From an uncultured Prevotellaceae bacterium (lineage in GTDB: Bacteria; Bacteroidota; Bacteroidia; Bacteroidales; Bacteroidaceae), in the NCBI GenBank assembly GCA_900317305.1, contig ONGG01000026.1, positions 1-48,861 of the forward strand: a stretch of 48,861 nt of DNA, written 5' to 3'. A program made the translations under genes and the position numbers. The notes beneath the pieces were generated by a model. That model saw nothing but the letters and a program-made list of their open reading frames with translations, was not told where the DNA came from and did no database searches. Shown in pieces: positions 1-7,816 of this stretch; position 1 is the stretch's first letter, and each line of letters begins with the position of its first letter.

Positions 1-789
1 AGGACTGGGCTCAAGGAAGGGGTACGTCTGGTCTGTCGCCGGCCGCAGGCTGATTTACGTCATCTATGATGAGGGCTCCAGAAGGCAGGAGGTCATCACC
101 GGGGAGATGGGCGGCTTCAGGGGCACGCTCCAGAGCGGCGCCTACCGTGCCTACCGCACGCTGCAGGGCGACGGGTTCCCGGACATCACGCGCATCGCCA
201 GCCTCCAGCACGTCAAGAGGAAGTTCCGCGACGCCATGGACTCGGACCCGGCGGCGGGGAGGATTTACGGGCTGCTCAACCGCCTTTACCAGGAGGAGCA
301 CAAGCACAAGGTGGGCCGCCAAGGGTGGACCGTGGAGAACAACCTGAGGTGGAGGCAGCAGTATGCGCCGCCCATACTGCTGGAGATACAGGCAGAGCTG
401 GAGGCGCAGAGGGGCAGGACTGACCTGACCCCGAAGAGCCCCATGGCCGCGGCCGTGAACTACCTCGACGACGAGTGGGAGGCCGTATGCGGCATCTTCG
501 CCCGTGGGGACACCGACCTTGACAACAACCTCGTGGAGAGGATGCAGAGGTACTTCGCGCTGTCAAGGCACTCCTCGCTCTTCTTCGGAAGCCACAAGGG
601 GGCGGAAAGGGCGGCCGTCATCTACACCGTCGCACTCTCGGCGAAGATGAACGACCTGGACCTCTACGAATACTTCCTCGACATCATCAACACCACCGCA
701 AAGTGGCCGCCAAACACGCCGCTGGAGAAATACAGGGACCTGCTTCCTGACAGGTGGAAACCGAGAAAAGTAATCGCGGAGACGCTTAC
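1..789 (+). mobile_element. IS66-family insertion sequence, right part (left end outside window)
   Basis: The window opens inside an IS66-type element. Read on the minus strand from 789, the sequence begins GTAAGCGTCTCCGCG, which fits the GTAA start described for IS66-family terminal inverted repeats. Base composition changes sharply here: GC-rich up to 789, then a T-rich run. IS66 elements make 8-bp target duplications, so 790-797 (CTCTTTTT) would be the right copy. The left end, the mate repeat and the accessory genes (tnpA, tnpB) lie outside the window, so neither completeness nor mobility can be judged. Confidence 0.7.
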
Positions 790-844
790 TCTTTTTTTAT
801 GCCTCTATGAATTATTTAGGCTAAATTTGAATAATCCTATTTAG
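2..844 (+). CDS. IS66 family transposase, C-terminal part (5'-truncated by window edge)
   Basis: The frame is open from base 2 with no start in the window, giving about 280 codons of the C-terminal half of a DDE transposase. IS66 hallmarks are visible: a GRRLIYVIYD-like strand followed by an early catalytic-core region, then DNNLVER, SLFFGSHKGAERAAVIYTV and a C-terminal LLPDRWKP. The frame runs through the inferred IS terminus at 789 and stops at 842-844 in flanking AT-rich DNA. The last 18 or so residues are therefore probably host-derived, and the native stop may have been lost. Family assignment is firm; activity is unknown. Confidence 0.85.
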   Translation, partial: GLGSRKGYVWSVAGRRLIYVIYDEGSRRQEVITGEMGGFRGTLQSGAYRAYRTLQGDGFPDITRIASLQHVKRKFRDAMDSDPAAGRIYGLLNRLYQEEHKHKVGRQGWTVENNLRWRQQYAPPILLEIQAELEAQRGRTDLTPKSPMAAAVNYLDDEWEAVCGIFARGDTDLDNNLVERMQRYFALSRHSSLFFGSHKGAERAAVIYTVALSAKMNDLDLYEYFLDIINTTAKWPPNTPLEKYRDLLPDRWKPRKVIAETLTLFLCLYELFRLNLNNPI

Positions 845-890
845 GATAATTTAAGCTCCTGTCACTATGAAACCATCCAAAAGCCCTTTT

Positions 891-1027
891 CCATATGGAA
901 AGACACATAAACTCCCCGTCACTTGCAAGTAAACGGGGAGGCGCCAATCATAGGAACTGGCGTGTAATTCTCTGTCTATTATACCTTCTATAGGCCGCCG
1001 TCTGCACTCCATATAGAATAATTAAAT
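891..1027 (-). ncRNA. Candidate structured small RNA in the IS66-kinase intergenic region
   Basis: Downstream of a minus-strand TACCTTTG box (1041-1034) the predicted transcript can close on itself. CUAUAUGGA (1016-1008) pairs with UCCAUAUGG (899-891), followed by AGAC with GUCU (1003-1000 with 904-901). Inside are two hairpins: CGCCA/UGGCG (962-958 with 946-942) and CUCCCCGU/ACGGGGAG (940-933 with 919-912), the latter with a palindromic ACUUGCAAGU loop. There is no convincing ORF. The closed-stem layout invites comparison with 6S RNA or the Bacteroidales-1 RNA motif, but I cannot match a consensus from memory. The 3' end is uncertain because no clear U-tract terminator follows. Confidence 0.5.
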
Positions 1028-1033
1028 CGAATG

Positions 1034-1041
1034 CAAAGGTA
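1034..1041 (-). promoter_or_regulatory. Bacteroidetes -7 box for the candidate small RNA
   Basis: On the minus strand this reads TACCTTTG, matching the TAnnTTTG consensus of the Bacteroidetes primary sigma factor. The predicted start is near 1027. A TTG-like -33 element is poor: the nearest candidates give spacings of 13 or 24 bp. Confidence 0.5.
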
Positions 1042-1144
1042 CACATTTTAGCAACAATCGTGTTCCAACATTTAGTTTAACACAAAAAAAGTTCATTTTG
1101 TTTCGATTCATGACGGAATGCATATTGGTGTGGTCTTTTAGGTT

Positions 1145-1161
1145 AGGGAATCGCCTTCCCT
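1145..1161 (-). terminator. Weak hairpin downstream of the histidine kinase gene
   Basis: AGGGAA (1145-1150) and TTCCCT (1156-1161) form a 6-bp stem with a 5-nt loop, about 45 bp past the kinase stop on the minus strand. No long U tract follows, so this is only a possible terminator. The rest of 1042-1204 shows nothing else I can name. Confidence 0.25.
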
Positions 1162-1204
1162 TAGCACCTTAAATCACAATCAATCAACCATCTCGGTAAT
1201 CCAT

Positions 1205-2077
1205 TTACACGGATTGAAGGATGGTGAGGATGAAACCTGCACGACACCCCGACAATGACTTTTCTGCAAGGTCGAGCATGCCACCTTGCTGTATCATCAT
1301 GCGCCGGCTCAGTGAGAGGCCGATTCCGCTGCCACTGCGTTTCGTGGTAAAGAATGGAACAAAGAGCGACTGACGGTTTTCTGCGGGAATGGGCAGACCG
1401 TCATTGCCAATGTAAAGCATAAGTTGCTGATGATTCGACGGCTCCTCTATCTGTTGTACAACCATTCTCTTAGCTTCTGCCTCCACTGCGTTCTTCGCTA
1501 GGTTCATCAGCACTTGTCGTAACATGCCCGCATCAGCACATACTGTAATGTCTGTGTGAACGCCAACCTCCCAAGTCAGTCCAGGGTAGGCGTTACAGAC
1601 GTCGCCAAGCAATGACCGTAGTGGAACGTCTGTCAAAACTGGTTTCTCCAGTTCCGACATCTTGCGGTAATTCACCACGAAGTTGTTCAAATGGCGGCTG
1701 GTGTCGAAAATGGCCTGAATACCTGGTTCAAGAGGAGAGCCTTTCACATCGTCACGGCCAAGCATGGATTGGCTGATGCTGGTGATGGGGGCAGTGGCAT
1801 TCATTATCTCATGGGTCAGCACGCGGGTAAGCCGTTCCCATGATTCCACTTCATTCTGATTCATTTGCCGACGAATGGTCTCTCCCAATTTGTTCAGCGT
1901 TTGTTGCATGGCCCGTTCGCCCGGCAAAAGACCATCGACAGGAAGACGGAACGTGAAATCGTGATTGCGGATTGCCTCCTGCATCAGATGCGCACGAAGT
2001 TTTAGGGAACGCTGCCGACGAACTTCCCATATTACGAATATAATCCCTATAACGACAAATAACAATATCCAAATCAT
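1205..2077 (-). CDS. Short membrane-anchored sensor histidine kinase
   Basis: This 290-residue kinase has one N-terminal membrane helix (residues 1-18) and no room for a periplasmic sensor domain. The H-box THEIMNA places the phosphoacceptor at H89. The N-box contains N196, GNDG (224-227) forms the G1 region and GSGIGL (249-254) is the G2 box, so the HATPase_c domain looks complete. The sequence style is NtrY-like. It starts 25 bp after the response regulator stop on the same strand, so the two form a two-component operon. With no obvious sensor, it may read the membrane state or a partner such as the adjacent efflux permeases; that is inference. Confidence 0.9.
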   Translation of the reverse strand: MIWILLFVVIGIIFVIWEVRRQRSLKLRAHLMQEAIRNHDFTFRLPVDGLLPGERAMQQTLNKLGETIRRQMNQNEVESWERLTRVLTHEIMNATAPITSISQSMLGRDDVKGSPLEPGIQAIFDTSRHLNNFVVNYRKMSELEKPVLTDVPLRSLLGDVCNAYPGLTWEVGVHTDITVCADAGMLRQVLMNLAKNAVEAEAKRMVVQQIEEPSNHQQLMLYIGNDGLPIPAENRQSLFVPFFTTKRSGSGIGLSLSRRMMIQQGGMLDLAEKSLSGCRAGFILTILQSV

Positions 2078-2102
2078 TGCTCACGCTTCTCATTATTGTC
2101 AT

Positions 2103-2630
2103 CTAATCCAACCGCTTCATCTTGTTATAGAGGGTCTGCCGTGTGATGCCTAGCATCTCTGCTGCGCGGCTCAGGTTGCCGTGGCAGTGGTCGATGGCGC
2201 GCCGGATATGCTGCGCTTCCATCTTGTCGAGGGTGACAATCTCATTTTGCATGTCGAGTACGTCTTTCAGTTTGCGTACCAACTCATCATTGTCCCAAGG
2301 CTTGGCAATGAAGTCCGAGGCACCGCTTTTCAGTCCCTTCACGGCCAGGCCGACATCAGCGTATGCCGTGAGCAGCACGACAGGAGTCTGAGGGTGGTGC
2401 TTGCGGATGGTGCGCAACCACAGAAGGCCCTCATTGCCACTGTTCACTCCGAGGGTGAAGTTCATGTCAAGCAAGACCATGTCGACGGGCTGTTGGACCA
2501 TCATCTTCAATATGTCATCGGGCTTGGTGGTGGTCAGTATCTGCTCAAAAGTGGAGTCGAGCAGATAGCGCATGGCGGTCAGCACGGCGGCATTGTCATC
2601 AGCGATTAAAATAGTTCCATACTTTTTCAT
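2103..2630 (-). CDS. Response regulator, receiver plus Fis-type HTH, no AAA+ domain
   Basis: The 175-residue protein has a receiver domain (about 5-125) with acidic pair D11-D12, phosphoacceptor D55, T88 and K110. It is followed directly by a Fis-family helix-turn-helix (about 138-175, RAAEMLGITRQTLYNKMKRL). The sigma-54-interacting AAA+ domain of NtrC proteins is missing, so the architecture resembles ActR/RegA/PrrA. It probably acts on the primary sigma factor rather than sigma-54. It is transcribed divergently from the tolC operon, with a 44-bp repeated element between them starting 23 bp before its own ATG. It is the best candidate to bind that element and may autoregulate. Confidence 0.92.
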   Translation of the reverse strand: MKKYGTILIADDNAAVLTAMRYLLDSTFEQILTTTKPDDILKMMVQQPVDMVLLDMNFTLGVNSGNEGLLWLRTIRKHHPQTPVVLLTAYADVGLAVKGLKSGASDFIAKPWDNDELVRKLKDVLDMQNEIVTLDKMEAQHIRRAIDHCHGNLSRAAEMLGITRQTLYNKMKRLD

Positions 2631-2652
2631 GGGTGCTAAGGTACAAACAAAC

Positions 2653-2696
2653 CGTCAAAGAATCATACGTCGAGGTGTATAATTTTTAGACAATCA
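2653..2696. promoter_or_regulatory. 44-bp shared upstream element, copy 1 (likely response-regulator site)
   Basis: This segment matches 9009-9052 at 40 of 44 positions: the first 21 and last 17 bases are identical. It contains imperfectly inverted half-sites GTCAAAGAAT (2654-2663) and ATTTTTAGAC (2682-2691, i.e. GTCTAAAAAT on the other strand), centres 28 bp apart. It ends 45 bp before the TATCTTTG box of the tolC operon, the same distance as the second copy. Conservation of sequence and spacing argues for an activator or repressor site. Binding by the adjacent Fis-type regulator is inferred. Confidence 0.75.
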
Positions 2697-2718
2697 ACTT
2701 TCTACCGCAAGAAAAAGA

Positions 2719-2749
2719 TTGCAGGTTTCTCAGAACGACCATATCTTTG
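2719..2749 (+). promoter_or_regulatory. Promoter of the tolC-hlyD-permease operon
   Basis: TTG (2719-2721), 20 bp, then TATCTTTG (2742-2749) match the Bacteroidetes -33/-7 consensus. The TTG sits in the right arm of a small hairpin (CCGCAA 2705-2710 with TTGCAGG 2719-2725). Transcription should start near 2756, 16 bp before the tolC ATG. Confidence 0.75.
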
Positions 2750-2771
2750 CAGTGAACAAAAGAAAAATGGT

Positions 2772-4076
2772 ATGAGAAAAATCATATTTGCCATATTGGC
2801 GTTTTATGTTGCACAGACGGAGGCCCAACCCCGTTTGACGGTTATGCAATGCATGCAGTATGCCGTGGAGCACAACCATGAGGTGAGGCGTGCAGAATTG
2901 GAACTCGACAACTACAAGGTGGCCAAAAACAGTGCTGCCGGCCGATTCCTTCCTGCCGTGGATGCAAATATCGGTGCGCAGTACAACTTCGGTAGGGCGA
3001 TAGACCCTGAGACCAACGGCTATACCGATGTAAGTACCTTTTATAATGGTTATTCCGTACAGGTCTCGTTGCCGGTGTTCGATGGCTTCAACCGCTTGCA
3101 TGCTCTGAAGGCTGCCAAGGCGGGTGTGCTGATGGGGCACCAGGCTCTGAGGCAGCGACAGGACCAGACCGCACTCAGTGTGTTGCAGGCCTACGTCAAT
3201 GTAGTATATGATGAGGGTATGGTCAGGATGGCTCAGGAGAAACTGCAGGAAACAGAACTGCTGTTGCGGCAGACACGCCTGTTGGAAGAGGTGGGGCGCA
3301 AGAGTGCCGCCGACGTGGCATTGGTGGAGTCGCAGCATGCCGAGGCCGACTATGAGGTCACTCGCCAGCAGAACCTCCTTGCCGCCGCCTTACTGGAACT
3401 GAAAAAAGAGATGGCCTATCCGTTGACCGACAGCCTCGCTGTCGTGCCGCCGGCAGATACCAAGTGTTCGGCTACTGGTGTACAGCCTTTCTGCTCACCG
3501 TTGCACCCAGTCTTGCAGCAGGCTCAATATCAAGTGGAAGCATCCAAGCATGAGTGGAGCCAGGCCCGTGCCTCCCTTTTCCCCACTCTCTCACTGAGCG
3601 CGGGCCTGAGCACCACTTATTACAAGACCTTGCATACAGAGAATGCCCAGTCATTCGGAAAACAGTTCAGCAACAACATGGGCGAGTATGTGGGAGTCAC
3701 GCTGAGCATCCCCATCTTCAACCGCATGCAGACGGTGAGCAACATCCGCAAGGCGAAAAACAACTACGAGATGGCATGCGAGGCCTATGAGCTGAAACAA
3801 GCCGAACTGGAGAAACTGAGCCGCGAGACATGGCTCGACTGGCAGGGATATCTCAAACAAACGACACAGATGGAGAAGAAAGTAGAGGCCGACTCGCTGG
3901 CTTACCTTCTGACATATCACCAGTATGAGGAGGGTCTGAGCACCGCCATCGACCTGCAAACCACCTCGGCGCAACTGTTGCATTCGAGGGCTACGCTGCT
4001 GCAATGCCGTCTGATGGCCATGGTCAAGGAACAGTTGGTAAGATACTATCAAGGAATGACGATATGGACAGAGTAA
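2772..4076 (+). CDS. TolC family outer membrane efflux protein
   Basis: This 434-residue protein starts with a signal peptide (MRKIIFAILAFYVAQTEAQP) and then shows the two repeated long-helix regions of outer membrane efflux proteins (about 25-215 and 235-430). It would form the trimeric exit channel of a tripartite pump. It is first in an operon with the periplasmic adaptor, whose ATG overlaps its 3' end by 13 bp, and a broken permease. The promoter and the 44-bp element lie immediately upstream. Length is typical. The substrate cannot be read from the sequence. Confidence 0.92.
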   Translation: MRKIIFAILAFYVAQTEAQPRLTVMQCMQYAVEHNHEVRRAELELDNYKVAKNSAAGRFLPAVDANIGAQYNFGRAIDPETNGYTDVSTFYNGYSVQVSLPVFDGFNRLHALKAAKAGVLMGHQALRQRQDQTALSVLQAYVNVVYDEGMVRMAQEKLQETELLLRQTRLLEEVGRKSAADVALVESQHAEADYEVTRQQNLLAAALLELKKEMAYPLTDSLAVVPPADTKCSATGVQPFCSPLHPVLQQAQYQVEASKHEWSQARASLFPTLSLSAGLSTTYYKTLHTENAQSFGKQFSNNMGEYVGVTLSIPIFNRMQTVSNIRKAKNNYEMACEAYELKQAELEKLSRETWLDWQGYLKQTTQMEKKVEADSLAYLLTYHQYEEGLSTAIDLQTTSAQLLHSRATLLQCRLMAMVKEQLVRYYQGMTIWTE

Positions 4077-5317
4077 TTGAAAAAAAGAAGGGCTTTCAGC
4101 TGAAGAAGCACGGACCATACGTGGCAGGAGGATGCCTGCTGCTAACCGTATTGGGATGGTTGGTTTTCGGCAATCATGCCTCGACGTTGAGGGTTATTCA
4201 AGACGAGTTGACTATCAGCGAGGTGAAGAGCGCGGAATTCAAGGACTATGTGCGCACCAACGGTCAGGTGATGCCCATCCAGGTGGTGCAGATCTCTCCC
4301 GAGGAGGGTGGCATCGTGATGGAGAAAGTCGTTGAGGAGGGCTCGATGGTGCATAAAGGCGATGTCATCGTGCGCCTAAGCAACTCCAACCTCGACCTGC
4401 AAATCTTGAATGCGGAGTCGGAACTGGCAGAGAAGCAAAACCTGTTGCGCAACACACAGGTGGCCATGCAGCAAGACAGGCTCAACAACCTGACAGAACA
4501 GGCGCAGTTGGATATGGACACGCACCGCAAACAGCGTACTTTCGAGCAGAACAAACGTCTATATGATGCGAAGATGATCAACCGTGAGGCCTATGTGCAG
4601 TCGCAAGAGGACTATCAGCTGTCGGCACAGAAGCGCTCGTTGGTGAGCCGCCGGCTGAAACAGGACAGTCTCTACCGATCTGTCCAGATGGATCAGATGG
4701 AGGACAACCTGCAGAACATGCGCCGGAATGTCATGCTGGTGAGACAGCGTAAGAGCAAACTCGAGGTGAGGGCCACTGCTACAGGCGAACTGGGACTGCT
4801 CGATGTGGAACTGGGCCAGAGCATCCAGCCAGGGCAGATGATAGGCCAGTTGAACGACCTCTCTGACTACAAGGTACAGGCGCAGATTGACGAGCACTAT
4901 ATCGACCGCGTGCGCCAGGGACTGACAGCCACCTTCACCCGTGGCGACAAGCAGTACCTGCTGCAGGTGCGGAAGGTCTATCCTGAGGTGCGAGAGGGGA
5001 AGTTCCGTTGCGACTTCATCTTCCGGGGCGAGCGCCCTGAGAACATCCGCACAGGCCAGACCTATTACATTGATTTGGAGTTGGGCCAGCCCGAGCAGGC
5101 CATCCTCATCCCTCGCGGCACCTTCTTCCAGACCACAGGAGGCCAATGGATATTCGTGCTCGACAAAAGCGGCAGCAAAGCCTATCGCCGAAACATCCGT
5201 GTAGGCCGTCAGAACCCGCAATACTACGAAGTGCTCGAAGGCCTGGAGCCGGGCGAGCGCGTCGTCACCAGCGGCTACGAGGCATTCAAGGACAATGAAA
5301 TATTGGTCATCAAGTAA
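4064..5317 (+). CDS. HlyD/MacA-type periplasmic adaptor (membrane fusion protein)
   Basis: I chose ATG 4064 (MDRVIEKKKGF), inside the tolC end and preceded by AAGGA. An upstream in-frame ATG at 4004 would add 20 residues of tolC-overlapping sequence. The 417-residue product has a membrane anchor (about 17-36), a lipoyl-like half motif (VEEGSMVHKGDVIVRL), a coiled-coil hairpin (about 110-215), the returning lipoyl half, a beta-barrel region and a C-terminal membrane-proximal domain. It would bridge the inner-membrane FtsX-like permeases to TolC. It lies 25 bp upstream of the pseudogenised permease, so its partner may now be the permeases encoded from 9126 onward. Confidence 0.9.
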   Translation: MDRVIEKKKGFQLKKHGPYVAGGCLLLTVLGWLVFGNHASTLRVIQDELTISEVKSAEFKDYVRTNGQVMPIQVVQISPEEGGIVMEKVVEEGSMVHKGDVIVRLSNSNLDLQILNAESELAEKQNLLRNTQVAMQQDRLNNLTEQAQLDMDTHRKQRTFEQNKRLYDAKMINREAYVQSQEDYQLSAQKRSLVSRRLKQDSLYRSVQMDQMEDNLQNMRRNVMLVRQRKSKLEVRATATGELGLLDVELGQSIQPGQMIGQLNDLSDYKVQAQIDEHYIDRVRQGLTATFTRGDKQYLLQVRKVYPEVREGKFRCDFIFRGERPENIRTGQTYYIDLELGQPEQAILIPRGTFFQTTGGQWIFVLDKSGSKAYRRNIRVGRQNPQYYEVLEGLEPGERVVTSGYEAFKDNEILVIK

Positions 5318-5342
5318 AACGACAATAAGTAAGGATAGAAAT

Positions 5343-7648
5343 ATGAACATATTTAGAAACATGCTTTACATGGCCCGTCGTTTCAAAACGGCGACGTTGC
5401 TTAACTTCATAGGATTGGTAGTAGCGTTCTCCGCTTGCTACCTCTTCCTGACGCAAGTAACCTATAATCACTCCTATAATAAAGGATTGACCAACTATCA
5501 ACAGTTGTATCGTGTAGAAGTGCCTGCGCTATTCGACCACAGCAAGTGGCAGTCGAACATAAATCGCTTCTTGGCCGACGAACTGGCTAAGTTGCCTCAG
5601 GTTGAGAGCATGGCCTTGTTGCAGTGTTGGCTTAACGATTGGCAGTTTACGAAAGACGGTACAGAGTTTACTTTCAGGGGATGCAGGGTCAATAATGATG
5701 CGTTGACGACACTGGCTCCCCGTCTCCTTGACGGCAAACTTGGTTGGGAGGATGATGACCAAAAAGGATTTGTTATCCCCGCTTCAGTAGCCATGAGGTA
5801 TTTTGGCTCTGTCCAGGTGGCTGGTCGATGTATGTATAATGATGAAGACAGCGAAACGAGGGCAACTTCCAGAACTACAATTACAACTGTTATCTCCGCC
5901 TAAGAGAGCAGATGGATATAGACAAAGTGAAGCAACTCATCATTGCCCCATTGGTAGAAAAGATACATCAACTGTATAAAGAACATGGAATGGAGGACCA
6001 ATGGGACATGGCCGAGGCAAAAGAAAGCTTGAATCTTCGCTTGCAACCCTTCACTGAGACATGGTTCTCTGGTATTGACCCATGGTACGACAAAGGAAAC
6101 AAGGCTGTGGACTGGATTCTCCAACTATCGTGTTTGCTGGTCCTGATGATTGCTGCCATCAATTTCCTCAATTTCACACTGGCCGAGAGTCCCATGCGCA
6201 TCAAGAGCATCAATACCCGTCGTGTATTGGGCAGTTCCGTGGCGTCGCTTCGTCTGAACATCATAGGTGAGACTGTTTGTATTTCGTTGTTGGCGTTCTT
6301 TCTGGCGGTCGTGGCTTGTTATCTGCTTTCCCAATGGTCCTTCATCAGCCAACTCTTCGTAGGCAGCATTGCCTTGGGCGACCATCTGTGGCTGGTACTT
6401 GGCATTGGGCTGGCTTCTGTCGTAGTCGGCATGATGGCGGGTGTCTATCCGGCTTTCTATGTCACCGGTTTCCAACCTGCACTTGTCTTGAAAGGTTCCT
6501 TCGGACTCACGCCTAAAGGTCGCCAACTACGCACATTGCTGCTCTGTCTGCAGTTCTTCATTACCTGTGTGATGGTGGTCTATATCGGCATCCTCTATCT
6601 GCAAAGCCACTATATCTTCACCTCTGATTATGGTTACAACAAGGATGAGGTGCTGTATGCGGATACTTGGGAACTGCTCGACAAGCACGAAGCCTTGCGC
6701 TCGGAGTTGATGCAGCAGACGGGTGTCGTAGATGTGGCATACTCACAGTTCGCGTTGGGAAGCAGTGACAGTTATATGAATTGGGGGCGTGCAGACAAGA
6801 ACCATCAGGTGCAATTTGTGGCGCTGCCCGTAGATTGGCATTATCTTCGCACGATGGGCATTGAGGTGATTGAGGGGCGCGATTTCAATGAGCACGATGG
6901 TGACTGCTATGTCATCAACGAGGCCGCCCGAAAGAAATGGGACTGGGTGGAGATGGGCAAGAAATTGCTTGATGAAGATACGGAAATGACCGTTGTCGGC
7001 GTATGCCGCAACGTACGCTTTGCCTCTACCCGTATCGACAACGATGCCTCACCCATGGCCTTCCTGGTTTATGGTGAGAAGTATATAAGCAAAGGATGGG
7101 CCAATAGTCTTGGTGTGATGAATGTCCGTGTGGCGGCTGGTACCGACAAGGTTGCCATGCGACAGAAGATCAAGGACATCTGTATGAAGATGGGTGCCAA
7201 GCATGAACCAGAGGTAAAATTCCTCAATCAGCAACTGGAGGATACTTACCAAGAGGAGTTTCGCTTTATCAGTCAGGTGATGGTGTTCTCGGTCATCTGC
7301 CTCGTCATCACCCTGATTGGCGTTTTCTGCTTGACGATGTTCGAGACGGAGTACCGCCGAAAGGAGATAGGCATCCGCAAGGTCTTTGGCTCCACCACCT
7401 CCGAGGTGCTTCGCCTGCTCTGTCGTCGCTATGTCTGGCTGCTTATGTGCTGTTTCATCGTCGCAGCCCCACTGGCTTGGTACATCGGCAGCCAATGGCT
7501 CCAAGGATTTGCCGAACGGACTCCCATCTATTGGTGGCTCTTTCCGCTGGCATTTCTCGCCGTCGGCACTGTCACCCTTGCCACCGTCATCGTCCAGAGT
7601 TGGCGCGCTGCAAATGAGAACCCTGTCAACAGTATTAAGACCGAATAG
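5343..7648 (+). pseudogene. FtsX/MacB-like ABC permease broken by internal deletion and frameshift
   Basis: Two frames together make one permease. 5343-5903 encodes the N-terminus (MNIFRNMLYMARRFKTATLL, first membrane helix, start of the periplasmic domain). The remainder to 7648 is in another frame. The second frame can be read back through GNFQNYNYNCYLRL (from about 5855), so the junction is near 5845-5860. Compared with the intact paralogue at 9126, roughly 25-45 residues of the first periplasmic domain are missing and the frame is lost. The C-terminal part keeps the FtsX helices and the ending RAANENPVNSIKTE. A sequencing artefact is less likely because a whole segment is absent. Two separately translated halves are possible but unlikely to work. 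Confidence 0.8.
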
Positions 7649-7653
7649 AGTTT

Positions 7654-7741
7654 GGGCGAAATCTATCCAAAAACAGATAGATTTCGCCCGAAATGGTTGC
7701 ACTACGGGCGAAATCTGTGGTTTTTCGGTTAGATTCCGCCC
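7654..7741. terminator. Two tandem long inverted repeats after the broken permease
   Basis: GGGCGAAATCTATC (7654-7667) and its exact complement (7676-7689) form a perfect 14-bp stem with an 8-nt loop. A second hairpin repeats the same core: GGGCGAAATCT (7706-7716) with AGATTCCGCCC (7731-7741), one mismatch. They lie 6 bp past the permease stop and before the next promoter. A transcription barrier or mRNA-stabilising role is plausible. They also resemble a REP-like or small non-autonomous element. Confidence 0.6.
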
Positions 7742-7748
7742 TTAACAT

Positions 7749-7779
7749 TTGATTGTTTGCAGAAAAAAACTTATCTTTG
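7749..7779 (+). promoter_or_regulatory. Promoter of the DUF4143-type ATPase gene
   Basis: TTG (7749-7751), a 20-bp spacer and TATCTTTG (7772-7779) give a strong consensus promoter, so the ATPase has its own transcription unit between the two efflux operons. Confidence 0.7.
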
Positions 7780-7810
7780 GCCAAATTTTAAGTCTAACTT
7801 TAAATTTGGC
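7780..7810. promoter_or_regulatory. 31-bp inverted repeat at the ATPase transcription start
   Basis: GCCAAATTTTAAGT (7780-7793) and ACTTTAAATTTGGC (7797-7810) are inverted with one mismatch around a 3-nt centre. The repeat begins right after the -7 box, covers the predicted start site near 7786 and ends 6 bp before the ATG. It could be an operator or a 5'-UTR hairpin that limits translation. Either role is inference. Confidence 0.5.
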
Positions 7811-7816
7811 TGATTT

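Noticed and set aside
845-1204. tRNA gene or riboswitch leader
   Set aside because: No cloverleaf or CCA-type end was found, and the structured RNA points away from a coding sequence start, so a cis-regulatory leader is unlikely.
2653-2749. Sigma-54 promoter controlled by an NtrC-type activator
   Set aside because: The regulator lacks the AAA+ domain, and both operons have good TAnnTTTG boxes rather than -24/-12 GG/GC elements.
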